In this document: positions 46,520 through 56,381 of the stretch, piece after piece
Layout: each line of letters begins with the position of its first letter
Position numbering within the stretch: the stretch's first letter is position 1
Source: JANOYY01 sp043720395
GTDB lineage: Bacteria; Actinomycetota; Acidimicrobiia; Acidimicrobiales; JANYDT01
DNA length: 64,000 nt
Direction: 5' to 3'
Assembly (NCBI GenBank): GCA_043720395.1
Contig: JAYSSR010000076.1
Span: forward strand, 13,838-77,837
Translations under genes and position numbers: made by a program
Notes under the pieces: generated by a model
Database searches by the model: none
What the model saw: the letters and a program-made list of their open reading frames with translations, nothing else
What the model was told of the DNA's origin: nothing

Positions 46520-47662
46520 GTGGAGGTAGGCAGCACGACGGATGCAAAGGCGGGGACGCTGCGAGTCGGCGTCGACGTCACACCGCTCATCGGTCGCCGA
46601 ACTGGGATCGGACGCTTCACCGAAGGCCTCGTCAGCGGGCTCCGAGCCACAGCGCCCGAGAACGGAATCGAGGTCGTGCCGTTCGCCATGACCGCCCGCG
46701 GCCGAAACGAAGTCGCACCCATGCAGCGGGTCCCGATGCCTGCGCGCACGATGCGACGAGTTTGGGAACACTCAGGTCACCCGCGGCTCGAACGGTGGAC
46801 CGGGCGGCTTGACGTTGCCCACGGCACCAACTACATCGTGCCCCCGTCGCACGGAGCGCGCCTCGTGAGCGTCCACGACCTCACTGCCTTCCGCTTCCCA
46901 GACATGTGCACACCCGATGTCCTGCGCACGCCCAAACTGTTGCTGCGTGCCATCGCGAGTGGCGCGCACGTGCACACGGACTCACAGTTCGTGGCCGACG
47001 AGGTCATCGATCTCCTCGGGGTCAAGCCCGAACGCGTACACGTCATTGCCCCAGGTGTTCCTTTCGACGCTGAACGACTCAGGCTCGCGGAAGCCGCCGA
47101 GCCGGTTCTCGACGGCCGTCCGTTCGTGCTCGCCCTCGGCACCGTCGAGCCCCGAAAAGCACTGCCCTCGCTGGTACGCGCCTTTGCGGAAGTATCGCGA
47201 CGTGTTCCGGACTTGTGCCTCGTGATCGCAGGCGCGGACGGATGGGGTGTCGACGGCCTCAACGCGACAATCGCGAAGCTCCCGCACGAGATTCGTATGC
47301 GTGTCATCCGTATGCGTGACGTCGATGACGACCTCCGCGACCGACTTCTGGTGCAGTGCAGCGTCTTCGTGTACCCGAGCATCTACGAGGGATTCGGGTT
47401 CCCTCCTCTCGAAGCAATGCAGGCGGGCCGACCGGTCGTATCCACGACAGCGGGCTCGCTGCCCGAAGTCCTTGGCGACGCTGCGTTGCTGGTTGCACCG
47501 AACGACTCCGATGTCCTTGCGGAGGCAATACGAAGCGTGCTTACGAACTCAACCCAAGCCAAGGATCTCGCAGCTCGCGGACGCGCAAGGGTCTCGTCGT
47601 ACAGCTGGAGTGTGATGGCAGCACAGTTCGCCGACCTCTACCGAGAATTGGCGATGCGCTGA
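46520..47662 (+). CDS. GT4-family glycosyltransferase
   Basis: The product is 380 residues with a GT-B fold. LRVGVDVTPLIGRRTGIGRF is the N-terminal glycine loop, HDLTAFRFPD follows, then the second-domain start LALGTVEPRKALPSLVRA, and the donor-binding site YPSIYEGFGFPPLEAMQ with the E-x7-E pattern. This is the mannosyltransferase-like subgroup typical of polysaccharide clusters. The start is GTG behind a leaderless-type promoter. Its stop overlaps the next gene by one base (TGATG). It is the first of three similar GT4 genes that probably arose by duplication. Confidence 0.88.
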   Translation: MEVGSTTDAKAGTLRVGVDVTPLIGRRTGIGRFTEGLVSGLRATAPENGIEVVPFAMTARGRNEVAPMQRVPMPARTMRRVWEHSGHPRLERWTGRLDVAHGTNYIVPPSHGARLVSVHDLTAFRFPDMCTPDVLRTPKLLLRAIASGAHVHTDSQFVADEVIDLLGVKPERVHVIAPGVPFDAERLRLAEAAEPVLDGRPFVLALGTVEPRKALPSLVRAFAEVSRRVPDLCLVIAGADGWGVDGLNATIAKLPHEIRMRVIRMRDVDDDLRDRLLVQCSVFVYPSIYEGFGFPPLEAMQAGRPVVSTTAGSLPEVLGDAALLVAPNDSDVLAEAIRSVLTNSTQAKDLAARGRARVSSYSWSVMAAQFADLYRELAMR

Positions 47663-48798
47663 TGCGAGTTGCTGTGGTGGCCGAGCAACTGCGCCGCCGG
47701 AACCCGGGCGGAATCGGAACCTATGCGCGCGAACTGTCGCGGGCGCTCGTGAAGTCGGAGAACGAAGTCGAACTGGTCGCATCGCGCGGCACCAGCTCAG
47801 ATGCCACCTTGGACGTTGACACACACGCGTCGCTCACGCGCTTCGGGCATCGACTGACAACGGCGTTGTGGGACCGTGACCTGGTCCGTCTGCAAGCGGG
47901 AGTCGCCGCCCGCAACGACGTCCTTCATGCGACCTCGTTCCACTATCCGAGCCCATCGAGAAGGCGAGGCAAAGGGTCACCGGCCCTCACGGTGTTCGTT
48001 CACGACCTCGCCTGGCGAGCCAATCCGGACCATCTCAGCCAACGCGGCGCTCGATTCCACGAGGCAGCACTCGCTCGATCCGTACGGCTCGCGGACCGTC
48101 TTCTCGTACCCTCGACACGCACGGCCGACGCGCTGATCGCCGACGGTGTCGAGGCGTCGCGTCTCGCGGTCATCCAGGAAGGGTGCGACCATCTCCCGCC
48201 GCCTCGACCGGAACGTGGGCATCGGTTCATCAACACGCCGTTCCTCCTCACGGTCTCGACACTTGAGCCGAGGAAGAACCTTCCCCTGCTGCTGCGGGCC
48301 TACGCCGCCGCATGCGGCCGCCTGCCGTCGGGCAGCGAACGGCCGCGCCTGGTTGTCGTGGGCGCGATGGGCTGGGATGGACGTTCCGAGGCACTTCCTC
48401 GGACCATTCCCGCAGGTGTCGAAATCATTGGCTCCGTCGATGATCAGGAACTCAGCGATCTGCTCGCCGATGCACTCGGATTTGTCTACGTCCCCACGCT
48501 CGAAGGCTTCGGACTCCCACCGCTTGAGGCAATGCGAGCAGGCGTCGCCTGCGTGGTGTCGCATATGGTCCCGAGCGTGACGGAGGCGCCCGGCGAATCG
48601 GCCGCACTGCTGGTCGATCCAAGTGACGAAGTCGGCGTCGCGAACGCGCTTGGCCGACTCATGTCCGACCATGATGTGCGCGCATACAAATCACGAATGG
48701 GTCTGGAGTTCGCAGCATCGAGAACGTGGGCGACCACTGCGTCCGAGCACCTGCGCGTGTGGGCTGAGCTCGTCGACACTCCACGTCCGGCAAGGTGA
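47662..48798 (+). CDS. GT4-family glycosyltransferase
   Basis: The product is 378 residues. The N-terminal loop MRVAVVAEQLRRRNPGGIGT, then HDLAWRANPDHLS, the domain-two start LTVSTLEPRKNLPLLLRA and the donor site VPTLEGFGLPPLEAMR place it in the same subgroup as its two neighbours. The ATG at 47662 overlaps the upstream stop; the open frame that extends into the upstream gene is not used. It probably adds a hexose or deoxyhexose to the same glycan. Twelve bases separate it from the next gene. Confidence 0.87.
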   Translation: MRVAVVAEQLRRRNPGGIGTYARELSRALVKSENEVELVASRGTSSDATLDVDTHASLTRFGHRLTTALWDRDLVRLQAGVAARNDVLHATSFHYPSPSRRRGKGSPALTVFVHDLAWRANPDHLSQRGARFHEAALARSVRLADRLLVPSTRTADALIADGVEASRLAVIQEGCDHLPPPRPERGHRFINTPFLLTVSTLEPRKNLPLLLRAYAAACGRLPSGSERPRLVVVGAMGWDGRSEALPRTIPAGVEIIGSVDDQELSDLLADALGFVYVPTLEGFGLPPLEAMRAGVACVVSHMVPSVTEAPGESAALLVDPSDEVGVANALGRLMSDHDVRAYKSRMGLEFAASRTWATTASEHLRVWAELVDTPRPAR

Positions 48799-48810
48799 TC
48801 CGGTGACACA

Positions 48811-49959
48811 GTGAACCCGTCGGTCGCAATCGACGTCTCGGCGATCCCTCCCGCGACGGGAGGTGCGGGGACGTATGTCCGCCGTCTCGTCGCTGCGCTC
48901 CCGGCGGCGGGTATCGAGCCGGCCGTCATCGCTCGGCGTGTGCCCGGCGAGACGTGGGCGGGAAACGCGAGAGTCGTCGCCGCCGCACCCGGCCCGCGAC
49001 CACTGCGGCTGCTCTGGGAGCAGATTGCGCTGCCGACCGTGCTGCGACGTGAACTTCCCGGTCTTCGGCTGCTCCACAGCCCTCACTACACCATGCCCGT
49101 TCGCCTTCGAGGTCTCGACATTGCAAGGGTTGTGACGGTCCACGACCTCACATTTTTCACCCGTCCTGAGGACCATCAGCGATCAAAACGGTGGCTCTTC
49201 CGGGCCGCCATCCGCGAGGCGTCGAGGCACGCCGACGCCATCATCGCGGTCAGCGCCACCACCGCCGAAGCCCTTGCTCGGATCGCAACCCCACGCTGTC
49301 GCGTCGAAGTGATCCCCCACGGGGTGGACCATGAACGGTTCCATCCCGGGGCGGATGAACCCGAACGAGCGGCAGATCGTGCCGTCGTCGCATCGCTCGG
49401 TGTCGATGGCCGGTTCATCCTCCACGTCGGCACCATCGAACCGAGAAAGAACCTCGCGAACCTTCTGCGCGCCTACGAATTACTGTGCGCGCAGATAAGT
49501 GCACGGAACAGCGACCCGCCCATGCTAGCCCTGGTCGGGTCGGCGTGGCGAGGTACGTGGGCACCGCTGGAGGTGCTCTCGGACGCGATCACGAAGGTCC
49601 ACCCACGCGCTCGTGTCGCCAGACTCGGATGGGTGTCCGACGATCTCGTACCGGCGCTGTATCGCGAGGCTGCGGTCGTGGCGTATCCGTCGTTCGAAGA
49701 GGGGTACGGGCTGCCGGTCATCGAAGCGTTGGCGTGTGGCGCACCCGTCGTCACGAGCGTCTCCACGGTGATGCACGAACTCGGCGGGTCGGCTGTGATC
49801 ACCGCCGACCCCGCCGACCCATCGTCGATCGCCGACGCGCTCTCGCAGGCACTGAGTGGCACCGGCCCCTCGAAAAGCGAACGCGCAAACGTCGCGGGGC
49901 GATTCCGATGGGACGCGTGCGCCGAAGCGCACGTCGCCCTGTACCGGAGCCTGATGTGA
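48811..49959 (+). CDS. GT4-family glycosyltransferase
   Basis: The product is 382 residues with VAIDVSAIPPATGGAGTYV at the N-terminus, HDLTFFTRPED, LHVGTIEPRKNLANLLRA at the start of domain two, and YPSFEEGYGLPVIEALAC as the donor-binding site. It is the third gene of the GT4 run. The start is GTG, with AAGGTGA about 12 bases upstream. Its stop is 25 bases before the SDR gene, which seems to have its own promoter. Confidence 0.87.
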   Translation: MNPSVAIDVSAIPPATGGAGTYVRRLVAALPAAGIEPAVIARRVPGETWAGNARVVAAAPGPRPLRLLWEQIALPTVLRRELPGLRLLHSPHYTMPVRLRGLDIARVVTVHDLTFFTRPEDHQRSKRWLFRAAIREASRHADAIIAVSATTAEALARIATPRCRVEVIPHGVDHERFHPGADEPERAADRAVVASLGVDGRFILHVGTIEPRKNLANLLRAYELLCAQISARNSDPPMLALVGSAWRGTWAPLEVLSDAITKVHPRARVARLGWVSDDLVPALYREAAVVAYPSFEEGYGLPVIEALACGAPVVTSVSTVMHELGGSAVITADPADPSSIADALSQALSGTGPSKSERANVAGRFRWDACAEAHVALYRSLM

Positions 49960-49971
49960 GCGCGTCACCGA

Positions 49972-49977
49972 TAGTGT
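49972..49977 (+). promoter_or_regulatory. -10 element of the SDR gene (leaderless type)
   Basis: TAGTGT lies seven bases before the GTG start at 49985. The same TAGTGTTCG string occurs upstream of the spherulin-4 gene (57964) and of the coiled-coil gene (4600). Confidence 0.5.
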
Positions 49978-49984
49978 TCGAGGC

Positions 49985-50914
49985 GTGTCCGTCGCTGAAC
50001 CTGGTGTGCCCCGTCGCGCCGTTGTGACCGGCGCGTCCGGTTTCGTCGGCACCCGAATGGTGGCGTGCCTGGTCGAACGCGGTGAGCACCCGATCACCAT
50101 TCCCGCGACGGTCGACATCACAGATCGCGAAGCCATCGGTGCTGCAATCACGGAGGCGCATCCCGACGTCATTTTTCACCTCGCCGGACAGGCGAACGTC
50201 GGCTCATCCTGGAAGGACGCGAGCGTGACCTACTCGGTGAACTTCGATGGGACCCGAAACGTCCTCGATGCCGCCCGCCTGCTCGTCCCGATGCCTCGCG
50301 TCATCGTGGTCTCGTCGGCCGACGTCTACGGACCGCTGGCGTTCAACGGCAGCGATCGTCCGGTCGACGAAACGACGCCCGCACGTCCGGTCTCGCCGTA
50401 CGGGGCGTCGAAGCTTGCCGCCGAGGTCGTGGCGCGTCAGGCCTTCGACGGCTACGGATTACCCGTGATCATCACGCGGGCATTCAGCCACATCGGTCCC
50501 GGCCAATCGGACGGGTTCGTGGTGAGTTCGATCGCACGCCAGATCGCTGAGGCGGAACGCGATGGCGGCGAGCAGATCGAGCTCGGAAACTTGGAACCCG
50601 AGCGGGATTTTCTCGACGTGGACGATGTCGTCCGTGCGTACGACCTGGCCTCGCGTCACGGCCTTCCGGGTGTGACGTACAACGTCGCGTCCGGAGTTGC
50701 CGTTCCGATTCGGGACGTTCTCGAGCATCTTCTGACGCAAGCGTCGCGTCCGCTCCGAGTCTTTCTGGACCCGGAACGGTTGCGACCGGTCGACGTACCG
50801 CGCATGGTCGGTGACGCCTCACGGTTGCGCGCCGACACGGGTTGGGTCCCAACGTCGTGCTGGCAGGACGCGGCCACCGCAGCGCTCACCGACTGGCGCT
50901 GCGCGGTCGGCTGA
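49985..50914 (+). CDS. NAD(P)-dependent nucleotide-sugar epimerase/reductase (extended SDR)
   Basis: The product is 309 residues. The Rossmann motif TGASGFVG near residue 17, FHLAGQANVGSSW, the Ser of SSADVYGP, the catalytic YGASK and the FLDVDDVVRAY segment are those of extended SDR sugar-nucleotide enzymes. The pattern is closest to GDP-6-deoxymannose reductase (Rmd) and GDP-mannose dehydratase relatives, so a product such as GDP-rhamnose is possible, but the donor cannot be fixed from sequence. It lies directly behind three GT4 glycosyltransferases and before the large GT2 membrane protein, and so likely makes a sugar donor for them. Confidence 0.85.
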   Translation: MSVAEPGVPRRAVVTGASGFVGTRMVACLVERGEHPITIPATVDITDREAIGAAITEAHPDVIFHLAGQANVGSSWKDASVTYSVNFDGTRNVLDAARLLVPMPRVIVVSSADVYGPLAFNGSDRPVDETTPARPVSPYGASKLAAEVVARQAFDGYGLPVIITRAFSHIGPGQSDGFVVSSIARQIAEAERDGGEQIELGNLEPERDFLDVDDVVRAYDLASRHGLPGVTYNVASGVAVPIRDVLEHLLTQASRPLRVFLDPERLRPVDVPRMVGDASRLRADTGWVPTSCWQDAATAALTDWRCAVG

Positions 50915-50961
50915 GGCGTCGCGCCCATCCCGTGCCTCCCACGACTACCCTCGACGGAGCC

Positions 50962-53900
50962 ATGGCCGAGCCCGTCGACTCCCCGGCGGTCCCGTTGGAC
51001 CGCCCGAATGTGCTCCAACCGGACAGTCCGGCTGTCGCCGTGCTCGTCACGCGCGACCCCGGGCCGTCGTTTGAGGACGCGCTCGCGTCGCTTGCCGCGC
51101 AAGACCATCCGGCCTTTTCGATCCTGGTCATCGACGATGGCTCGGTTGAACCGATCACCGCTCGCGTCGCCGCGATCGTGCCGTCTGCGTTCGTTCGACG
51201 CCAGGATCAGCCGACCGGTTACGGGGCATCAGCGAACCTCGTTCGTACGATGGTCTCAGGCGCTGGCGTGTTCGTGTTCTGTCACGACGATGTGGCCCTC
51301 GCCCCCGACGCCATTCGGCTTCTCACAGCGGAGGCCGTGCGCAGCGGGGCAGCGATCGTGGGCCCGAAGCTCGTCGCATGGACGAACCACGATCGGCTTC
51401 TCGCCGTCGGACTCGGACTTGACCGGGCGGGAAATGCAGTTTCGTTGATCGACCGCGACGAACGTGATCAGGGCCAACATGACGTGGCCGGTGAAGTCGT
51501 TGCGGTGTCCGGTGCGGTACTGCTCATCAGAACCGAGGTGTTCGAGGCACTCGACGGGTTCGATGAGGACGCCACGACGCCAGTCGTCGTCGACGCCGAA
51601 GGAGCGCGTGGCAGTCGAGCATCGGGGGCGAAGACTGCGCCGGACTCGATGTCACTCGGTCCGGACCTTGGCGAGGACGTCGACCTGTGCTGGCGTGCGC
51701 GGATCAGCGGCCACGTCATCGCAATCGAGCCGTCGGCGCGCGTTGCACACCTTGGTCTCGTCCATGGAGCGCGGGTCACGGGAACAGCGGGAACAGCGAA
51801 TCAGTCGACCAACGAATCGGACGAACCGACCGCTGCGCCGGACGTATCACAGAACCGTCGCTCGGTTCTCTACCGCGAGCGCAATCGGATTCGGTCCATG
51901 CTGGTCACCGCGAGCGGCGCACGTCTGCCTTTCATCGTGCCGGTGATGATCGCTCAGACGCTGTGGCGGATGGTTTCGCCTCGCCATCGCGAAACCGGCG
52001 CGTCGCAGGGATTCGCCGCCTGGCGCGGCGCGCTGCGTGACGTAGGTGCCTTGCGGGCGCGTCGCAGTGGAGTCCAGGTGCTGCGCAAGGTTGCGGATCG
52101 CGACGACCTTCGGCGTCTCGTGCCGATCGGGGCGCGGGCGCGGGCGGCGTTTCGTGCCGACGTGAGCGCGGACTCGGCTCGCCTGTGGAATTTGGCCGAA
52201 CAGGCGACGGCATCGACGGAACGCGCGCGACGAGTTCGTCTCGGAGCACTCGGCGGTGGCCTGCTGCTCTGGCTCGTCGGCTCGCGAGGGCTCATCGGTG
52301 CCGGGGTGGCGTCTGTGCAGCAGTTCGCTCCACTTTCAGCGTCGGAGGAACTCCTGCGAGCGACCGTGCACACCGGGGCCGCCGGCGACTCCTCGGCCGC
52401 GAGTCTTGGCGTCACCATGCTCGGTGTCCTCACCACCCTGCTGTTGGGCGCTCACGGAATGGCCCAGGTCGCTCTCACCGCAGGCATGCTCATTGTAGGT
52501 GCACTTACGATTTGGCGACTGACGGGTCACCTCCTCGCATCCGAGAAGGGCGCGCTTCTTCGCGGGGCGGGGCTCGACCGGTCCGCGCGACGTACCCCGC
52601 AGGGGCTGGTCGCAGCTGCCTACTGCGCGGGTGGGCTCGGCGTTCAGGCGATAGGAGCGGGGCGTCTCGACGCGATCGTCACCTACGGCCTCCTCCCGCT
52701 CGCGCTGCTTCGGTTGTTGCGTGCCGTGGATCGTCGAACCGGGGGCACCAAGGTCCGCGACGCGTCGCCCACGCCGGAACGGATTGGTTCGCCCGTTTCG
52801 CGTTTCGCCCATCGCGTGGCCCCGGTCGCCCCCCTCGGTGCCGTGCTTGCGATCCTCTTCTCCTTTTCGCCCGGGGCAATTGTGGCCTTCCTCCTTGCGG
52901 CGTTTGGCCTGGCGTTGACCGACTTCCGCTCCAGCGAGGACCAGGATCACGACGCAGTGCGCTCCCGTCGCGTGATCGTCACAACGGCGTTCTGGGGGGT
53001 GCTCTTCGCCGCAGGCCTGTTGCTGCCCTGGACCGTCGACCTCGTCCGGCCCGGTCGAACCTGGTCACAGTTCACCGGGGGGGATGTCGCGCGCACGATC
53101 TCGCCCCGCCTCTTCGACCTGCTCCGCCTCTCGGCCCGTCTTACCTCGCCCTCGCTGCTCACGTGGGGTCTCGTCGGCGCGGCGGTGGTGGCACTGCTCA
53201 TTGGCTCGGGTGCGCATCTCCGCATCGTTCTGCGGGGCTGGTGTCTCCTGGTTGCGTCTGCCCTCGTGCTCTGGTGCTCCGGACGTGGTTGGCTCGGCGC
53301 GCTCGTGCCACACCCGATGGTGATGCTCGTGCCCGCCGCCATCGGGCTTGCGATCGCCGCTGGTCTCGGCGCGGCTGTGTTCGCCGACGACGTCCGCTCG
53401 CAGCGGTTCGGCTGGCGTCAAGTCATTTCGATCGGCGGATTCGTCGTCTTTGTGCTCTCCCTCATTCCTGCCGTTGGCGCGGTGGGCGGTGGACGCTGGG
53501 GACTACCGGAGCGTTCGGCCCGTGAGTCGCTCTCGTGGATTGACACCGTCGGCGGGGCTGGACGATTCAGGACGCTGTGGATCGGGAGTCCCCGCGTTCT
53601 CCCGCTGGCTGCCTGGAGCATCGATCACGACCTGGCCGTCGGCATCTCGACCGACGGTCTTCCGCAGGCCGGAGATCAGTGGCTGGCACGGCGCACGAGC
53701 AGCGTTGTGGCTGCTCTCGAAACCGTCCAACACGTACGCCACGGCGAAACCTCGCGAGCGGGCGGGGCTCTCGCCCAACAAGGCATCCGCTACGTCGTGG
53801 TGGTGAATCGCAGCGCTCCAAGTGGCCGCCGGGTCGGGCCCACGGGTGACGTCACCGCGGCCCTGGTCCGACAGTTCGACCTTCGACCGATCGAGGCCGA

Positions 53901-54444
53901 ACTCGGCGTATCGGTGTTTGAGAATGCCTCGTGGACGCCGCTCGCCGAGCCCGATTCGGGAGCACCAGCTGGTACGACGCCGCTTCGGGCAATCCAAGGT
54001 GTGCTGTGGATCATCACGCTTGGTCTTCTCGGTGGTCAACGCCGACGGCGCCGAAGCCACGAGTCGCTCCTCTTGGACCAGGAACGCAACCTGGTGGAAC
54101 CCGAGGAGGAACGTATCGGCGACCTCTTCACCACGTCGTTCGCGGGCGACGATGACGACGTCGCGTTTGCCGAGTTCGTTGCAAAGCAGGCGAGTCGGAC
54201 CGAACCGACGCGTCATCGCCGCCGACGGGTGACCATCGCGGCACCCGGGCGGCCCATGCAGCCCGGCGCTCGTGGTGTCGCCCGAGACGTTGACGTGACC
54301 GAACTCGGCGCGGAGCCAGTTTCGGACCTCCCCGAGGACGGCAGCCTCGCCGACGAACTCTGGTCGCAGTGGAGCGAACGACAGGCCGGGCGGACCGGTG
54401 CGTCGAGGCGCGTCGACGCGAATCGCCACAAGGGCAAATCATGA
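50962..54444 (+). CDS. Large GT2 glycosyltransferase fused to a polytopic membrane domain
   Basis: The product is 1,160 residues. Residues about 20-330 are a GT2 domain (VAVLVTRDPGPSFEDALASL, VIDDGS, FCHDDVALAPDAI and EDVDLCWRARI as acceptor motif). About 400-1010 contain a dozen or more hydrophobic helices with arginine-rich loops, and the end is a basic and acidic cytoplasmic tail. Such proteins sit in actinobacterial genomes next to DUF5719 and DUF3499 genes, as here. They are thought to build a cell-envelope glycan with lipid-linked sugars; the substrate is unknown. ATG 50962 has GGAG six bases upstream. Its stop overlaps the next start (ATGA). Confidence 0.85.
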   Translation: MAEPVDSPAVPLDRPNVLQPDSPAVAVLVTRDPGPSFEDALASLAAQDHPAFSILVIDDGSVEPITARVAAIVPSAFVRRQDQPTGYGASANLVRTMVSGAGVFVFCHDDVALAPDAIRLLTAEAVRSGAAIVGPKLVAWTNHDRLLAVGLGLDRAGNAVSLIDRDERDQGQHDVAGEVVAVSGAVLLIRTEVFEALDGFDEDATTPVVVDAEGARGSRASGAKTAPDSMSLGPDLGEDVDLCWRARISGHVIAIEPSARVAHLGLVHGARVTGTAGTANQSTNESDEPTAAPDVSQNRRSVLYRERNRIRSMLVTASGARLPFIVPVMIAQTLWRMVSPRHRETGASQGFAAWRGALRDVGALRARRSGVQVLRKVADRDDLRRLVPIGARARAAFRADVSADSARLWNLAEQATASTERARRVRLGALGGGLLLWLVGSRGLIGAGVASVQQFAPLSASEELLRATVHTGAAGDSSAASLGVTMLGVLTTLLLGAHGMAQVALTAGMLIVGALTIWRLTGHLLASEKGALLRGAGLDRSARRTPQGLVAAAYCAGGLGVQAIGAGRLDAIVTYGLLPLALLRLLRAVDRRTGGTKVRDASPTPERIGSPVSRFAHRVAPVAPLGAVLAILFSFSPGAIVAFLLAAFGLALTDFRSSEDQDHDAVRSRRVIVTTAFWGVLFAAGLLLPWTVDLVRPGRTWSQFTGGDVARTISPRLFDLLRLSARLTSPSLLTWGLVGAAVVALLIGSGAHLRIVLRGWCLLVASALVLWCSGRGWLGALVPHPMVMLVPAAIGLAIAAGLGAAVFADDVRSQRFGWRQVISIGGFVVFVLSLIPAVGAVGGGRWGLPERSARESLSWIDTVGGAGRFRTLWIGSPRVLPLAAWSIDHDLAVGISTDGLPQAGDQWLARRTSSVVAALETVQHVRHGETSRAGGALAQQGIRYVVVVNRSAPSGRRVGPTGDVTAALVRQFDLRPIEAELGVSVFENASWTPLAEPDSGAPAGTTPLRAIQGVLWIITLGLLGGQRRRRRSHESLLLDQERNLVEPEEERIGDLFTTSFAGDDDDVAFAEFVAKQASRTEPTRHRRRRVTIAAPGRPMQPGARGVARDVDVTELGAEPVSDLPEDGSLADELWSQWSERQAGRTGASRRVDANRHKGKS

Positions 54445-56324
54445 GCGACGAGCGCATTGACACGGGGCCGGTGCCACCCGAGTCAACGGACGGGCCGCCA
54501 GGCATCCGTGCGCGACCGAAGCGCCAAAAGCTGCCGCTTCGCACTGCGGGCATCGCAGCAATCGTCGTTGTCCTCGGTCTGACCACGGCGGTCGACCGCT
54601 TCGTCAGACGCAGCGTCCGCGTCGCGGCGATTCCACTCGTGTCGGCCGGCCCGATTGCTACCGCCGATGGTGGAGGGTCGTCCACCTGGATCTGCAGCGG
54701 CGGGGAGGGCGAGACCGATGCTTCGATCGTGATTGCGAACCCAACCGACGCACCCACGATCGGCCGCGTGCGCTTTCTCGGTCCCGTCGGGCTCATCGCC
54801 GAGTCAGCGTTGTCGCTGCCCGTCGGTCGGCGCAGCGAACTCGTGTTTCCCGAGGTCACGACGGCGGCCGTACCCACAACAACGCCCGAGGCCTCCGCAT
54901 CAGACCCGGCGACCGCCAACGAGGTTCCGATCGGACGTGGGATTGCCGCAGTGCTGGAGTTCGACCGTGGTGGCATCGTGGTCGAGCGTCGTCTCGGGGC
55001 CGGCAGGGGAGCGGTCGCTCCGTGCGCGCCGTCGGCGTCGACGCATTGGTACCTCCCCGACGGGGCCACCACCCGCGATGCGAGCACCACCCTCTCGCTC
55101 GTGAACCCCTTCACCGACGACGCGATCGTGGACATGTGGTTCGCGACGGAGAGTGGACCGGCCCGCCCGACCCAGCTCCAGGGGTACGTCGTGCCAGCCG
55201 GAACCGTCCGCACCATCGACGTTGGCGCCTACGTCCGGCGCCGAAGCAACATCGCAGCGTCGATTGTCAACCGCACGGGTCGCGTGATCGCCGAAGGCGT
55301 GTTGCGTTTTGACGGGTCGGGCACGAACGGGATCGGCTCCACGATCGTCCAAGCTGCTCCAGCACGCGGATCGGCCTGGTACTTCCCGTCGGGACGTACG
55401 TCGAGCGTCTTGGCGGAGCAGTATCTGATTGACAATCCAGGCGACCACGACGTCACCGTGGAGGTCACGGTGCTGCTCGCCGGCGCAGAGGCGGAACCGT
55501 TCGAGATCGATGTCGCAGCGCGCTCCGTAACCGTGTTCGACCCGTCCGAGGAGGCGCGTATTCCGACCGGTGCGGACTACAGCCTGGTTGCCGCGACCCC
55601 TGCCAACCGGCCGATCGTTGTGGCGCGGAGGCTGCGCGCAACGTCGAGGTTCCGCAAGGGCATCGCATCGACGCTCGGCGGCCGGATTGTTGCCAACCGC
55701 TGGACGATTGCCGACGCGCAAGCCAACGGAGCCGTCGACGACCGACTCGCGATCCTCAATCCGACCGATGAACCGGCGAAGGTGTCCGTGTACCGCCTCG
55801 CCGTGGGTGCCGATGATCCGTGGGCGGAGATCGCAGGATTGCAGAACGTTCCGGTCGACGCGGGAGAACGACTCGACGTACGGCTCGGCGACTTCGTGGC
55901 GTTGTCCGGCGACGCCGTCGTAGTCGTCGCCGACGGTTCACCCGTGTTCGTGGACAGGTCGCGCACCCGCGTGCAGGCACCGGGCGATCGACCTGTGCGA
56001 CCCGACTTTTCCACGGTGGCCGGTCGTGGGTACGCCCTCGCGGTCGAACGGCTGCGGGCCCTGGTCGCGACGACGTCGGTGGTCCCGGCCACGACTGCCG
56101 TTGTCTCCACGACGAACACCGTTGTCTCCACGACGAACACCGTTGTCTCCACGACATCAACGCCCGGGCCGACGACGAGCGTTGTTGCACGGACATCAGC
56201 TGTCCCGGTGACGACGACGTCGAAACCCAACCGAACGGCCACGGCTCGTACGGTAGCGGTGCCCCGAATCGGACGGGCGGCTACGGGAACCTCGACCGCC
56301 CTCGCGGTGCCTTCGACCGATTGA
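54441..56324 (+). CDS. DUF5719 family secreted/membrane-anchored protein
   Basis: The product is 627 residues. A short cytoplasmic basic segment is followed by one transmembrane helix (about 34-52). The external part is made of repeated beta-rich units with Asn-Pro turns (SIVIANPTDAPTIG, SLVNPFTDDAIVD, LIDNPGDHDVTVE, AILNPTDEPAKVS), the DUF5719 pattern. The Thr/Val-rich C-terminus contains an exact 18-bp tandem duplication (two copies of TTNTVV at about 56110-56145). It starts by overlapping the stop of the membrane glycosyltransferase. Partnership with that enzyme is inferred from conserved gene order. Confidence 0.82.
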   Translation: MSDERIDTGPVPPESTDGPPGIRARPKRQKLPLRTAGIAAIVVVLGLTTAVDRFVRRSVRVAAIPLVSAGPIATADGGGSSTWICSGGEGETDASIVIANPTDAPTIGRVRFLGPVGLIAESALSLPVGRRSELVFPEVTTAAVPTTTPEASASDPATANEVPIGRGIAAVLEFDRGGIVVERRLGAGRGAVAPCAPSASTHWYLPDGATTRDASTTLSLVNPFTDDAIVDMWFATESGPARPTQLQGYVVPAGTVRTIDVGAYVRRRSNIAASIVNRTGRVIAEGVLRFDGSGTNGIGSTIVQAAPARGSAWYFPSGRTSSVLAEQYLIDNPGDHDVTVEVTVLLAGAEAEPFEIDVAARSVTVFDPSEEARIPTGADYSLVAATPANRPIVVARRLRATSRFRKGIASTLGGRIVANRWTIADAQANGAVDDRLAILNPTDEPAKVSVYRLAVGADDPWAEIAGLQNVPVDAGERLDVRLGDFVALSGDAVVVVADGSPVFVDRSRTRVQAPGDRPVRPDFSTVAGRGYALAVERLRALVATTSVVPATTAVVSTTNTVVSTTNTVVSTTSTPGPTTSVVARTSAVPVTTTSKPNRTATARTVAVPRIGRAATGTSTALAVPSTD

Positions 56325-56381
56325 GTCGCAGATCTCGAGCGGGTTCAGCCGCCCAGCCGGGGGGTCATAGCACCGCTCAAC